Of a DNA stretch of 64,000 nucleotides, positions 10,954 through 22,019 are shown piece after piece. The notes under the pieces were generated by a model. It was not told where the DNA came from. It saw only the letters and a list, made by a program, of their open reading frames with translations, and did not search any database. Within the stretch, counting starts at the first letter, position 1, and every line of letters begins with the position of its first letter. This stretch comes from Erinaceus europaeus (lineage: Eukaryota > Chordata > Mammalia > Eulipotyphla > Erinaceidae), in contig NC_080168.1 in assembly GCF_950295315.1 (NCBI RefSeq), positions 74,503,519 to 74,567,518 on the forward strand, written 5' to 3'. A program made the translations under genes and the position numbers.

Positions 10954-11244
10954 AAAATTATTTATTTTAAATTTTATTTTATTTAAAAAAATATTTATTT
11001 ATTTATTTCCTGTTGTTGCCCTTGTTGTTTTATTGTTGTAGTTATTGCTGTTAATTGATGTCATTGTTGGATAGGACAGAGAGAAATGGAGAGAGGCGGG
11101 GAAGACAGAGAGCGGGAGAGACCTGCTTCACTGCAAAGTGACTCCCCTGCAGGTGGGGAGCCAGGGCCTGGAACTGGGATCCTCATGCCGGTCCTTGTGC
11201 TTTGCACCACCTGCGCTTAACCCACTGTGCTACTGCCTGACTTC
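10954..11244 (-). repeat. SINE-A
   Basis: 16-bp duplication CCATAAAGGGACTTTT (10938-10953, 11245-11260). Small internal deletion around the box B side. Confidence 0.92.
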
Positions 11245-11565
11245 CCATAAAGGGACTTTTTAGGTTATGCAAAGTACCTGTATGTTATTTTGTGACTTGT
11301 AACATTGTATAAATGTAAGACAGTCACACTTAAGTTTTCGTCTTTTATCTTCATCACCTAGGACTTGGTGCATTTAATAGTTCTGATGACACTAAAATAT
11401 GTGAGATTCTTTCCATTAATAGGAATTTGAAAAGAATATGACTGTTGTAAATATTAAAATAGTCACTGGAATAACATGTAAGCTATCAGTGGAGACTCTG
11501 GTAAGCACCCTGTGGACATTGATTTTAGTTATAGAAAATATATTTGCTTTCGTCTCTCTTCTTAG

Positions 11566-11639
11566 GTCGCTATGCATTTCAGATTTGGAAACCTCTAGAA
11601 CAAGTAATCACAGAAACTGCAAAGAAGATTTCAACTCCT
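11566..11639 (+). CDS. DNAJC15: DNAJC15 exon 3 (linker after membrane segment)
   Basis: This 74-nt exon completes the split glycine and encodes RYAFQIWKPLEQVITETAKK followed by ISTP (human 55-78). That is the linker between the membrane anchor and the J domain. A pyrimidine-rich acceptor (cgtctctcttcttag) and a consensus donor (gtaagt) flank it, and it ends at a codon boundary. Human Arg59 appears as Gln here. The segment separates DNAJC15 from DNAJC19, which has RYVLQAMKHMEPQ at this place (from memory of the family). Introns on both sides contain only repeats and unique non-coding sequence. Confidence 0.96.
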
Positions 11640-11825
11640 GTAAGTTTCAAGATGCTTTTAATTAGAAACCACATTTTCATTTATGTATATATGTCATATC
11701 TGCTAGTAATTCATAAAACGTTTTGGATTATCTACTGTTTGTAGAAGTTTACTTACTTTATTACATTATCAGTTCGTCTAATTTATTGATTTAATTTCTT
11801 TTAATTTTTGTGGTCATTTATTTTT

Positions 11826-12010
11826 CCTTATTTTTTTTTCTTTATTGGGGGGATTAATGGTTTACAGTTGACAGTAAAATACAGTAGTTTGTACATGTGT
11901 AACACTTCTCAGTTTTCCACATAACAATCTAACTCCCTCTGCCATTATGTTCCAGGGCCTGTACCCTCCCTCTCCCACCCCAGAGTCTTTTATTTTGGTG
12001 CAATACACCA
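11826..12010 (-). mobile_element. L1-A 3' end
   Basis: Reverse complement of the L1-A 3' UTR, extending past the ACTCTGGGGTG motif. Perfect 14-bp duplication GGTCATTTATTTTT at 11812-11825 and 12011-12024. Confidence 0.88.
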
Positions 12011-12784
12011 GGTCATTTATTTTTATATCTGATCTTATGCATGGTTTTGATTCTATTAAATTGTTTTAGTTAGCATCACATCAACTTTGAGGTAGTTCAT
12101 TTCCCTTATTTCCTTAACATTCTTTGATTTATGAATTTAGTACAAAATAGACATGTTCCCTGCCCCAGTGGAGCTTACCCAGGAGTCTTATTTCATCTTT
12201 ACACTTGAAACTTGTCTTCTCTTTATGTACTACCATATGTGAGCTTCTCAAATATAAAATCATAAGATTTTGACTCTGAAATCCTGCAGAACTTTGAGCT
12301 TAATATAAGTTTAGAAACAGTCATACAAAGTATTAAAAAAGCTACAATGTGATGAAATGTGATTCATGACCACTGGAAACAATGCAAAGAAAATTCATTG
12401 TAGCATAAATATTGACATCTGAGAAATAGAGGCAGAGCTAGAAGAGATAAGCCTGACTTACAATGACTTGAGAATGGATTACTTCTTTTAATGACAGCAA
12501 AAGCATTTTAGGCTTAGTTAGCCAAAGCCAGTGCCCATAATCTTCAGAAAATGATATGACAAACTCAGGTTCAAAAGAATTACAAGTAATTTTTTTGCTG
12601 GCCTGTGAATATATATCTGTGATTAGAGGGAGTATGTATTTATTTTCTGTTCTTTACTACTTTTATTTCATTTGGATAAATTATTGGTAGCTATTGAACA
12701 TTCTTTCAGTAAATTCAAAAAGTACCTTTTAGGGCCAGACATTGTGAAGTGGGGAAGAGTGATGAAATAATTTTCTTTGCTTTA

Positions 12785-13040
12785 TGTTGGATGGAATTTG
12801 AAGGAATCATGTTAAATGAGATCAGCCAAAAAGAGAAGGATGAGTACTGAATGATCTCACTCATATGTGGAACTTAAGCAAGGGCAGAAAGTGAAACTTG
12901 TATTGGATCTGGTGTATTTCAGTAAAGCAAAGGACTTAGAGGAAGGAGGGGTGGAAGTTGGAGTCTTGATGCATAATAGCGGAAAAGACCTAAGTTAGAG
13001 GTCAGAATGTTTTGCAGAAACTTATCATGGGGAGATGAGA
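12785..13040 (+). mobile_element. Older L1, ORF2 end and 3' UTR
   Basis: Contains the L1 ORF2 C-terminal signature ATGATCTCACTCATATGTGG and preceding GGAATCATGTTAAATGAGAT. Diverged from L1-A, so an older subfamily. Confidence 0.75.
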
Positions 13041-13049
13041 AATTTTGTG

Positions 13050-13255
13050 ATGATCCGGGAGGTAGGACCGTGGATAAAACATTGGACTCCCAAGCATGAA
13101 GTCTTGAGTTTGATCCCCGGCAGCACATGTACTAGAGTGATATCTGGTTCTTTGGTTCTCTGGTTCTCTCTCTCCCTCTCTCCCTCACTCCTTCTCACTC
13201 TCCCTTTCCCTCCTCCCTCCTAGCCCTCTCACTTAACAAATAAAATTTAAAAAAA
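13050..13255 (+). repeat. SINE-D
   Basis: Sense copy with an extended TCCC-rich body. Confidence 0.87.
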
Positions 13256-13302
13256 ATGACATTGCATCCATGTGTAGGGAGTATCTGAAGATGTTAGTAC
13301 CC

Positions 13303-13330
13303 CCCCCATATATATATATATATATATATT
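13303..13330. repeat. (TA)n
   Basis: Follows a C-run. Confidence 0.9.
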
Positions 13331-13334
13331 TTAA

Positions 13335-13626
13335 TTGCCACCAGGGTGATTTCTGGGGACCCATGTTGGCACTATAAATCCACTGCCCCAGCAGCCATTT
13401 TTTTTCATTTCTCTTTTTTATTTATAGGGAAATTTAGAGGTGGAAGAGCAGATAAAGAGGGAGAATGGTAGACACCTGCATACCTGCTTCACTGCTCATG
13501 AAGTTCATGAAGCTTCCTCATCTGCTTTACTGCTCATGAAGCTTCCCCCCTGCAAGTGGAGAGTGGGGTTTTGAATCCAGGTCCTTGAGTACAGGAACAT
13601 GTACATTCAACCACTGCGTGGCCCCT
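13335..13626 (-). repeat. SINE-B, long old form
   Basis: Has a 3' module like that of SINE-A. An internal 'GCTCATGAAG' segment is duplicated. Confidence 0.75.
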
Positions 13627-13627
13627 G

Positions 13628-13666
<39 letters not shown>
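13628..13666. repeat. (TTTA)n
   Basis: About nine tetramers, tail of the adjoining SINE-A. Confidence 0.9.
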
Positions 13667-13973
13667 TGCCTCCAGGGTTATCTCTGGGGCTTGGTGCCTG
13701 CACCACAAATCCACTGCTCCTGGAGGCTATTTCCCCCCTTAGTTGCCCTGGTTATTTTATCGTTGTTGTGGTTATTATTGTTGTTGTCATTGATGTCATT
13801 GTCGTTGGATAGGACAGAGAGAATTGGAGAGAGGAGGGGAAGACAGAGGGGGAGAGAAAGATAGACACCTGTAGACCTGCTTCATTGCTCGTGAAGTTCA
13901 GCTGGGATCCTTATGCCAGTCTGTACGCTTTGCGCCATGTATACTTAACCCACTGCGCTAACGCCCACTCCCC
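13667..13973 (-). repeat. SINE-A, long form
   Basis: 3' module intact next to a (TTTA)n array, which probably derives from its tail. Confidence 0.88.
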
Positions 13974-14242
13974 CCATTTTGCTTTTATTTATTTTTTGTT
14001 CTATTATGATAGTGGATTTCTCAAATACCTAGTTCTTGACTACTGGTGTATGTTCATTAAGACTGCTGGTTAAAACAAGTGACATTCCTTACAGTTGGTG
14101 AATGTACTCTGACAGTTTAATTGAAGGAGAGTGACATGCCTGTCAATTCTGTAAGCAGTCATGCCTTCCAGATTAGTCAACTCAGAGGCAGATCTGGTAC
14201 TTCCGGAGTCCATGAGCAATTGAAATGATTTGTGTATTTTAT

Positions 14243-14418
14243 TTTATTATTATTTTTTAAAATTTCTTTATTGGGGTATTAATGTTTCACATTTGACAGT
14301 AAATACAATAGTTCGTACATACACAACATTTCTCAGTTTTCCACATAACAATACAACCCCCTCTGTCATCCTTTTTGGATCTGTACCCCCCCCACCCCAG
14401 ATTTGTGTCTTTTATTTC
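14243..14418 (-). mobile_element. L1-A 3' end
   Basis: TTTATTGGGGTATTAATGTT followed by the antisense 3' UTR. Probable imperfect duplication GTGTATTTTATT / GTGTCTTTTATT at its edges. Confidence 0.85.
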
Positions 14419-14544
14419 TCAGCATAACTACCCTTCTTCCTGGCCTTTAAGTTTCTTGTTTCTGAAATGTGTTCTGTTGGTACTTCCCTTTGCAAGATCA
14501 TTGATCTTTTCTTTAGAAAAGCACAGAACTTGAAATCGTGAAGT

Positions 14545-14610
14545 TTGACGTTTGACACTGCATGTGCCAGGGTGATGCTCTGGTTCTCTCTCCTTTTCAA
14601 TAATTAAGTC
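14545..14610 (+). repeat. SINE-D 3' fragment
   Basis: ACTGCATGTGCCAGGGTGAT and the following CT-rich stretch only. Confidence 0.6.
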
Positions 14611-14619
14611 TTTTGTGCT

Positions 14620-14770
14620 GACAGCATAGCTCACTGGATAGTGCACTGCTTTGCCATATGCATGGCTCAGGTTCAAGCCTGGCCCCTACCGAACTGAAGG
14701 AAATGTCAGTGCTATGGCCTCTTTCACTGTCTCTGCCTCTTTATTTCCTGTCTCTCTCTATATCTAAATA
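14620..14770 (+). repeat. Minor SINE
   Basis: AGCATAGCTCACTGGATAGT and CAGGTTCAAGCCTGG look like Pol III A and B boxes. Distinct 3' part with GTCAGTGCTATGGCC. Confidence 0.65.
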
Positions 14771-15132
14771 AAGTTATCTCAGAGCAGTGAAGCCTCACTG
14801 GTGACCAAATATAATAAAATAATAAATATTTAAAATAATTTTCTATCATTAATGTTTAGGCTTCAGTACCCCATGATATATTTTTTATAGTTTGTTGACT
14901 TTGAAGTTCCTGAGAAGGGTTTCCTCTTTGCTCTGGTGATTCGGTGTATTGTGATTTCCCTGATAGGATTTTTCTGCTTCTCTTGTGGGTTTTTATTATT
15001 GTTGTTTTGTTATGACTACTATGTATTTTTCTTGTTTAAAATATCTACTTTCCTATTTCAAAGGCTCTTTGGAAATCAAAAGATGTTTATCATTCTATTT
15101 GCTACTTTAAATTAGTACTCTTACTGGTTGGT

Positions 15133-15193
15133 CTTTTTTTTTGTAATTTATTTATAAAATGAAAGTATTGACAAAACCATAGGATAGGAGGGG
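15133..15193 (-). mobile_element. Short L1-B 3' end
   Basis: Only the terminal 60 bases (reverse poly(A), CAAAACCATAGGATAGGAGG). Flanked by TTACTGGTTGGT at 15121-15132 and 15194-15205. Confidence 0.75.
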
Positions 15194-15210
15194 TTACTGG
15201 TTGGTTTTTA

Positions 15211-15424
15211 AAAAAATTATTATTATTATTTATTTATTGGATAGAGACAGCCAGAAATCGAGAGGGAATGGTGGGATAGAGAGGAAGAGAGACAGAGAGA
15301 CACCTGCAGCCTTGCTTCACCACTTGTGTAGCTTTCCCCCTGCAGATGGGGACCGGGGACTCGAACCAGGGCCCTTGTGCATTGTGACATGTGCATTCAA
15401 CCAGGTGCGCCACCACCTGGCCCC
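15211..15424 (-). repeat. SINE-B
   Basis: Exact 16-bp duplication TACTGGTTGGTTTTTA (15195-15210, 15425-15440), the third use of this site. Confidence 0.93.
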
Positions 15425-15723
15425 TACTGGTTGGTTTTTAAGATATTAATGTATATCATTAACTTGATCATTGTCTAATTGCCCTTGTTACCCCCTGAGG
15501 GGGTACACCAAGTCATTTATCTCTTAAGGACTTTGTTTTTCAATTTGTAAATTTATCTTTTTATTTAATAGTCTTAAGAATTAATCTTCTATTTTATGAA
15601 TAAGTGAAAGTCATAATAACACTAATTAGAACCATCCTATAACTCTTATAAATCAAATAGATTATTATAAATATTAAAAGTTTATAGTTTGTGATAAATG
15701 CTGTCCTTCTCCTCTATTATTTT

Positions 15724-15838
15724 TGAGAAAGAGAGAGAGAGAGAGAGAGAGAGAACGAACCAGAGTATCACTTTGGCACATGAGATAGGGGCCTCATACT
15801 TGTGAATTCAGTGCTTTATTTGCTGCCCCACCTCACAG
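15724..15838 (-). repeat. SINE-D with (GA)n
   Basis: The GA run at 15727-15753 expanded from the SINE body. Confidence 0.78.
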
Positions 15839-15882
15839 GCTACATGCATTTTTTCCCATAAGACTATGAAAAATAAAATTCT

Positions 15883-15965
15883 TTGCCATGTATGTGACCC
15901 AGGTTTGAGCAGTACCCCCACCTCACTGAAGGAAGCTTTTGGTGCAGTGGTCCTGAAAAAAAAAA
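15883..15965 (+). repeat. Minor SINE fragment
   Basis: Same family as 14620: CCATGTATGTGACCCAGGTT and the GGTGCAGTGGTCC end. Confidence 0.5.
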
Positions 15966-16260
15966 GGGAGAATTCTCTTGTTATTTAGAGGACTTATATG
16001 TTTTACATTATTATTGACTCAGTCAGAGAATGATTTATTTAATGTGATTTATTTCCTATTTCCTTTGATAATATGTGGCACTATAACATTTAATGATAAC
16101 TTTAGAAGGAAATGATTTTTATTTTTGTTTAAATATGAATAGAATTATGGAAAAAACTATGATTTGTAAATTTTAGGGTGTACTTCAAATAACAGCACAA
16201 GACTAGTAAGATCCCACAGCTTTTAAACTTGAAATTTCTATTAGAAAAATATATAATCTG

Positions 16261-16623
16261 GGGGTCAGCGGTAGCGCAGCAGGTTAAGCGCACATGGCTC
16301 AAAGCGCAAGGACTTGCATAAAGAACCTGGTTCGAGCCCCCGGCTCCCCACCTGCAGGGGGTTTGCCTCACAGGCGGTGAAGCAGGTCTCCAGGTGTCTA
16401 TCTTTCTCTCTCCCTCTCTGTCTTCCCCTCCTCTCTCCATTTCTCTCTGTCCTATCCAACAACAATGACATCAGTAACAACAACAATAATAATAACCACA
16501 ACACCAATAAAACAACAAGGGCAACAAAAGGGGAATAAATAGCCTCCAAGAGCAGTGGATTCATGGTGCAGGCACTGAGCTCTAGCGATAACCCTGGAGG
16601 CAAAAAAATAAAATTAGAAAAAG
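16261..16623 (+). repeat. SINE-A, long form
   Basis: Best sense example: GTAGCGCAGCAGGTTAAGCG, GGTTCGAGCCCCC, body, 3' module, A-rich tail. Exact duplication AAATATATAATCTG (16247-16260, 16624-16637). Confidence 0.94.
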
Positions 16624-16679
16624 AAATATATAATCTGTTCTATTTGCTGATACAGTTGTTTCTCACAGTGACTTTTTAA

Positions 16680-17158
16680 ATTTTCTACCAGGGTTGTCTC
16701 CGGGGCTCACTACCTGCTTGGGTTCACTTTTCCACATAGTTGTTTCCCCCGTCCCCTTTTTCTTCTTTTTTTGATAGAAAGATAGGGAGGATGGGGCCAG
16801 GTGGTGGCACAACTGGTTAAGCGCACACGATAGTGTGCGAGGATCCAGCTTCAAGCCCCTGGTCCTCACCTGCAGGGGAGAAGCTTCACGAGTGGTGAAG
16901 CAGGACTGCAGATGTTTATCTTTCTCTCTACCTCTACCTCTACCTCTCTGTCTCCTCCTGCCCTCTCAATTTCTTTCTGTCTCTGTCCAATAATAAATGA
17001 ATAACACATATATGAAAGGGAGGGAGAGAAAGAAGTATAGCACTGCTTCACCACTGTTGTAGCTGCTGCCCTGCAAGTGGAGGTGACATAAGGCTTGGAC
17101 CCAAGCCCCAGGTCACAGTAACATATATGCTTTATTGGGTGAATCACTGTCCCCCACC
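16680..17158 (-). repeat. SINE-B, long form, split by another SINE-B
   Basis: Two antisense halves (16680-16793 and 17013-17158) surround a sense SINE-B. Confidence 0.75.
16794..17012 (+). repeat. SINE-B nested in SINE-B
   Basis: Full sense copy. A (CTCTAC)n slippage tract sits in its body. Confidence 0.88.
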
Positions 17159-17733
17159 CTTAGTAACCTGATTTTTGCAAATGTAAAAATATTTCTTTAA
17201 CCCAGTGTTGTCAGAATAATACAGAAGATAGTTCTGCATTATCTTAAGTTCCCACATCCTAATATAAAATACTGTTATATTATTTGCAGTTTAAAAAGTA
17301 CCTTATAGCTATACATCTGGGGAGTGACATTGGGTATAGATTTAAAATTTTGTGTTTGTTTATGATACCAGGTACTCACTGAAGCAGATTAATGTAGTAA
17401 AATACTATAGTAATAATCTTATTCTATTTAAGCTATGTAATACAAAATCTGTATTTCATAAATGTTGAGAAGGTATTATTTCCCCTGAAGAAATGTTCTG
17501 AGTAACATGATTATTTTTGTTTTGTTTTCCTTTAGTGTAGTTTTTGGTTTATAGTCTCCAAATATTACTTTTCTATTTTTTTTTAATAACAGTTGTGAGG
17601 ATTCTATATAAGCAGGTCATTGTTTAGTATATTTAGTATATGAGGCTCATACAGGTACTAGATTTTTAAGAGCTCCTCCCCCTCAAGCAAGAAGTTTATA
17701 CATTTTCACTGCACTCAGACTGCTTTTTCATTT

Positions 17734-17988
17734 CTTTAAATTTTTAAAAATATTTATTTATTTCCTTTTGTTGCCCTTGTTGTTTTATTGTTGTAGTTAG
17801 TCTTGTTATAGTCGTTGTTGGATAGGACAGAGAGAAATGGAGAGAGGAGGGGAAGACAGAGAGCGGGAGAGAAAGACAGACACCTGCAGACCTGCTTCAC
17901 CTCCAGTGAAGCAACCCCCCTGTAGGTGGGGAGCCGGGGGCTCGAACAGGGATCCTTATGCTAGTCCTTTGCGCCACCTGTGCTTAAC
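17734..17988 (-). repeat. SINE-A, head slightly truncated
   Basis: Lacks the outermost head bases. Duplication CTGCTTTTTCATTT (17720-17733, 17989-18002). Confidence 0.9.
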
Positions 17989-18007
17989 CTGCTTTTTCAT
18001 TTTTATA

Positions 18008-18125
18008 CAGAGAGAGAGATAAGGAGATTCTACCTCACCAGGTAGAGCCCATGTGGTACAAGGACTCAAACCTGGACCCTGCATGACAAGGCAGGTACCC
18101 TTACCAGTGGGCCATCTTTTTGGCC
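18008..18125 (-). repeat. Minor SINE, antisense
   Basis: Reverse complement shows GATGGCCCACTGGTAAGG and GGTTTGAGTCC as plausible boxes. Confidence 0.5.
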
Positions 18126-18234
18126 CTAAGTAGCCTTTTCTGACTCTTCTATTCTACCTGGGGCAAAACCAAATATGAAACAATTGTTTGGATATAATAC
18201 TTGCTTTATTTTAGTTTAGTTTATCTTATATTAG

Positions 18235-18402
18235 TTTTTACTTATTGGATAGAGACAGAAACTGAGGTGGCAGAGGGAAATAGGGTCCCCCCCCCCTTTA
18301 CTGCTTATGAAGCTTCTCCCTCACATGTAGGGCATAAGGCTTGAGCCTGGGTCCTTGCATATGGTAACATATGTGCTTAACTGGGTGTGCCACCGACTGG
18401 GC
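18235..18402 (-). repeat. SINE-B
   Basis: Old copy with a C-run in the middle. Confidence 0.8.
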
Positions 18403-18421
18403 CAATAATACTATACTTGCT

Positions 18422-18624
18422 TTGGGGCCAGGTGGTGACACACTTGGTTAAGTGTTCACATTACAGTGTGCAAGGACCAAGGTTTAAGCTCCTGGTCCCC
18501 GCTTGCAAGGGGGAAAGCTTCACGAATGGTGAAGTAGGACTGCAGGTGTCTTTCCTCCACCTCCTTCTCCTTTTTCAGTTTCTCTCTGTCTTTATCTAAT
18601 AATAAATAAAAATATTTAAAAATA
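18422..18624 (+). repeat. SINE-B
   Basis: Complete sense copy lying between an antisense SINE-B and a SINE-A. Confidence 0.88.
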
Positions 18625-18627
18625 CTT

Positions 18628-18914
18628 TAGGGGTTCTGGTGGTAGCACTCTGGGTTAACCACACACAGTACAAAGCGTCAGGACCTGTGTAAGGTTTGAG
18701 CCCCCAGCTCCCCACCTGCAGGGGTGTCACTTCACAAGCAGTGAAGCAGGTCTGCAGGTGTCTATCTTTCTCTCCCCCTCTCTGTTTTCCACTCTTCTCT
18801 CAATTTCTTTCTGTCCTAGCCAATAAAAAATGAAAAAAATGGCCTCCAGAAGCAATGGACTTGTAGTGTAGACACAGTACCCCAGCAATAACCTTGGAGG
18901 CAAAAAAAAAAAAA
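18628..18914 (+). repeat. SINE-A, long form, diverged
   Basis: Abuts the SINE-B at 18422. The 3' module and a 13-A tail are present. Confidence 0.85.
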
Positions 18915-19051
18915 TTAATCTTTTGAAAAAAGGGGGAGTTAAAGCTGGCATTCATCCTATTAAATCCCACGTTTACATTTCCTATAAGTCTCTTATTCAT
19001 ATATATATATATATTTTCCCCCAATACATACATATGTATACAAATGTGTAA

Positions 19052-19157
19052 CACTTGTCCTCCCCCCTCCCTCCCATGTGGTTCTGGAATTGAACCTGGA
19101 TCACACTTATGGCAAGGCTCACACCGTACCCATGTAAGCTATCCATCAGCCTCCAGC
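19052..19157 (-). repeat. Minor SINE, antisense
   Basis: GGAATTGAACCTGGATCACA and GTAAGCTATCCATCAGCC. Confidence 0.45.
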
Positions 19158-19239
19158 CATTTTTTCCCCCTTCATTTCTGAACTTATTACCTGCCTTTCT
19201 ACTTTTACTGATTCCTCTGCACTTTTTAAAGTGTTTTTC

Positions 19240-19375
19240 TTAAGATTTATTTTACTTACTATATATGAGACAGTAAGAAAAACTAGAGCACCACTCTGGT
19301 ACTTGTGCTGGGGCTCAAACTGAACATCTCAGCCAGGTTAGTTCATACTCCTCCAGTTAGTTGAACCATCTCCCT
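19240..19375 (-). repeat. SINE-D, old
   Basis: AGAGCACCACTCTGGTACTT landmark; degraded head. Confidence 0.65.
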
Positions 19376-19876
19376 TGCATTTTTCCGCCATTTAAACATT
19401 TACAGTCTCTAAGGCTCAGTCTTTGGAATTAGCTATATTCACTACTCATTTGATCTCATTTAATCACATGGCTTTACATACTTCAAAATGTATACTTCCA
19501 TTTCAAATCACTATAACCCATACCATTCTCCAATCTCTGTTACCCACAACAAACAAACTACTCCTTGTCTGCCATTCGATAGTTTAGGCTGGAATCCTTG
19601 AAACCATTTGCAGTTGAGGTTCTTCCGGAAAGCAGACTGAGGCAGACACTAACAAGCTGCTAGTTTATTAGAGGGAACTCGTAGGATCAGCAGTTCCAGA
19701 AAGGAAGAGAAGTAATAAGGATAGAGATGAGTTAGGCAGCAGTGCAGTCTCCACAGAGACCTCAGCCATTTTTGTGGCTGTGACTGTCCTGAATTGGGGC
19801 TAAGAGCCATCACCAGGGAAATGAATACAGATAATCGTATACCTCGCCTTTCAGCCTATCACTAGATAGGTTGACT

Positions 19877-20010
19877 GGGGCTGAGGAGGTAGCTTAAAGG
19901 TTATACAAAAAGATTTTCATGCCTGAGGCAGCAAAGGTCCTAGATTCAATTCTCAGTGCCACCATAAGCCAGAACTGAACAGTGCTCAAGTTAAAAAAAA
20001 AAAAAAAAAG
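19877..20010 (+). repeat. SINE-C
   Basis: Diverged sense copy with 17-A tail. Confidence 0.85.
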
Positions 20011-20668
20011 TTAGACAGCCTTGAGAAGGATGTAACTTTGACTTTCTTGCCTCAAGGCAATTCATAGAATCTAATGTGTTAGTCCTATTTCATCTAATCA
20101 GTGTTATCTGCCAGTAGCCCCTGTAGGTTGTAGGAGTAAATTCTTCCCTTTTGAATGGGAATCTAGAAAACAGAGAGTATTAATCTGTCATGTATAATTC
20201 TTCACTTTTTCTCACAGTCTATGTTTAGTCCATCAAGCAAATGTTCTGCTTTCAAAACATCTCTAGCACCTGACTACTGTTTACTGCCTCCTCTACATGG
20301 TTGGTTCTTCATCTCCTGTCATTCTGATTCGGTTCTTAGTCTGCTTTCACTCTTGCATCTTTATTTCTAGTGTTATTCTAGTGCTGCTACTGCAAAGAAT
20401 GTCCCAAATGGTTTTCGTTGCTCACAGCTACAACGTTTACATTACCCTCCTCCTTGCTCACACATCTCCAGCCACACTGACCCATCAGTGCCACTGTTCA
20501 TCCTCACTTGGCCACTCTGCTTGCTGTTCTGATGTCTCCTCACTCTGCCAGTTCTTCCTCTTTCCTGCCAGCCACTCTAGTAGGTTTATAAAAGTCTGTT
20601 ATATGTATCAGCAGTGGTCAGGATTATGCAGTGAGGAAATTACCAAAGAGTTTAATGAAAGTTCAGGT

Positions 20669-20841
20669 TGGAGCCAAGTGGTGGTGCACCTGGTTGAGCT
20701 GAGGATGTGGGTTCAAGTCCTAGTTCCTATCCATAATGGGGGAGCTTCCAAGAGTGGTGAAGCAGTGCCACAGGTGTCTGTCTTTCTCCCTCTCTACCTC
20801 CCTCTTCTTGACTTTTCTCTGTCTCTTATATATATATATAT
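20669..20841 (+). repeat. SINE-B
   Basis: Short deletion in the head. The tail is replaced by a (TA)n run. Confidence 0.82.
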
Positions 20842-20842
20842 G

Positions 20843-20975
20843 TTTTGTTTTGTTTTTTAACCAGAGCATTGATCAGCTCTGGTTTATGGTGATGCAGGGG
20901 ACTGAACCTGGGACTTTGGAGTCTCAGGCATGAGAGTCTCTTTGCATAACCATTATGCTATTTACCTCTGCCCAA
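20843..20975 (-). repeat. SINE-C
   Basis: Directly after the (TA)n of a SINE-B. Confidence 0.88.
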
Positions 20976-21083
20976 CTTTTTTTTTTTTTAATAAATATCT
21001 TTTTTATAAAGCATCTGTTGAGCATCTATTTAAAAAATTAAGTAAAAAGTTCAGGTCTTTTGCTTCTGTCAATTTCTTTATTC

Positions 21084-21270
21084 ATTTTTTAAAAATTATC
21101 TTTATTTGTTTATTGGATAGAGACAGAAATCAAGAGGAAGGGAGAGAGATACCTGCAGCCCTACTTCACACCACTCGTAAAGCTTTCCCCCTGCAGGTGG
21201 GGACTGGGGACTTGAACCCGGGTCCTTGTGCACTGTAACATGTGGCTCAACCAGGTCACCACCCACCTCC
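21084..21270 (-). repeat. SINE-B
   Basis: Edges share TCAATTTCTTTATTC / TCAGTTTCTTTACTT (21069, 21271). Confidence 0.87.
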
Positions 21271-21365
21271 TCAGTTTCTTTACTTCTTAGAAAGAAAGCA
21301 ATGTGTTTGAAAATGTAAAGAATTGTTACTTTTTGTTTTTGAGTTGTTCATCTTGGTCATAGATT

Positions 21366-21690
21366 TTTTTGTTTGTTTGTTTATAAAATGGAAATACTGA
21401 CAAGACTATAGGTAAGAGGGGCACAATTCCACACAATTCCCACCACCAGAACTCTGCATCCAATCCCCTCCCTTGATAGCTTTCCTATTCTTTATCTCTC
21501 TGGGAGTATGGACCCAGGATCATTATGCAGTGCAGAAGGTGGGAGGTCTGACTTCTGCAATTGCTTCTCCACTCAACATGAGTGTTGACAGGTTGATCCA
21601 TACTCCCATCCTGTCTCTGTCTTTCCCTGCTAGGACAGGGATCTGGAGAGGTGAGGTTCTGGGATACTTGGTGAGGTAGTCTGCCCAGGA
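21366..21690 (-). mobile_element. L1-B family 3' end
   Basis: About 325 bases ending near GAGGTAGTCTGCCCA, 250 bases before the exon 4 acceptor. Confidence 0.7.
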
Positions 21691-21942
21691 TACTTTCCTC
21701 ATATTTGGGAACTATATTCTGCCCTAATCCAGTGAGAGACAGGCTGGGAGTATGGATCCTTCTCACTGCTGTCGCTGGTCATCTCCGTCAGGTCATATTG
21801 TTACTGCCTCCCTTCTGCACCCACCACCACCCCCCATTTCAAATTGCCCCCAGCAGACATTACTCTTCCTGTAGCTATGTGATGGGATTATGTCAGACTA
21901 CACAGACATGGAATTAACCATTTCTTGTGCTTTTCTTTGCAG

Positions 21943-22019
21943 AGCCTTTTGTCATACTACAAAGGAGGATTTGAACAGAAAATGAGTAGACGAGAAGCTA
22001 GTCTTATTTTGGGTGTAAG
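21943..22019 (+). CDS. DNAJC15: DNAJC15 exon 4 (start of J domain)
   Basis: This 77-nt exon encodes SLLSYYKGGFEQKMSRREAS and then LILGV plus two bases of a serine codon (human 79-104). The YYKGGFE.KM.RREA..ILGV pattern is the conserved entry into the degenerate, C-terminal J domain of TIM14-type proteins. The acceptor is cttttctttgcag and the donor gtaggt. Substitutions relative to the remembered human protein are FS to LL near the start and Gly98 to Ser in REAGLIL. Both are outside the catalytic loop. The ag|c split of the serine codon fits exon 5 exactly. Confidence 0.96.

Larger units (their letters stand above)
8461..11565 (+). other. DNAJC15: DNAJC15 intron 2
   Basis: About 3.1 kb. It contains SINE-C fragments, a 1.2-kb Vingi copy, a SINE-B interrupted by a SINE-C with a CT tract, and a SINE-A. 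Unique sequence remains at 10741-10937 and 11261-11565. Confidence 0.9.
11640..21942 (+). other. DNAJC15: DNAJC15 intron 3
   Basis: About 10.3 kb. Blocks without recognisable content are 12025-12784, 14771-15120, 15441-15723, 15966-16246, 17160-17719, 19381-19876 and 20011-20668. The last block contributes to a 187-codon open frame (20297-20860) that runs into a SINE and looks like chance. 21691-21940 is unassigned and may be older L1-B sequence. Confidence 0.85.

Noticed and set aside
16261..16340. tRNA gene from A- and B-box-like sequences
   Set aside because: The same boxes occur in dozens of dispersed copies with SINE bodies and target duplications. The cloverleaf is not maintained.
20297..20860. 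187-codon open frame on the + strand
   Set aside because: It starts in featureless intron sequence and ends in a SINE-B. No domain, no splice context, composition unlike a coding exon.
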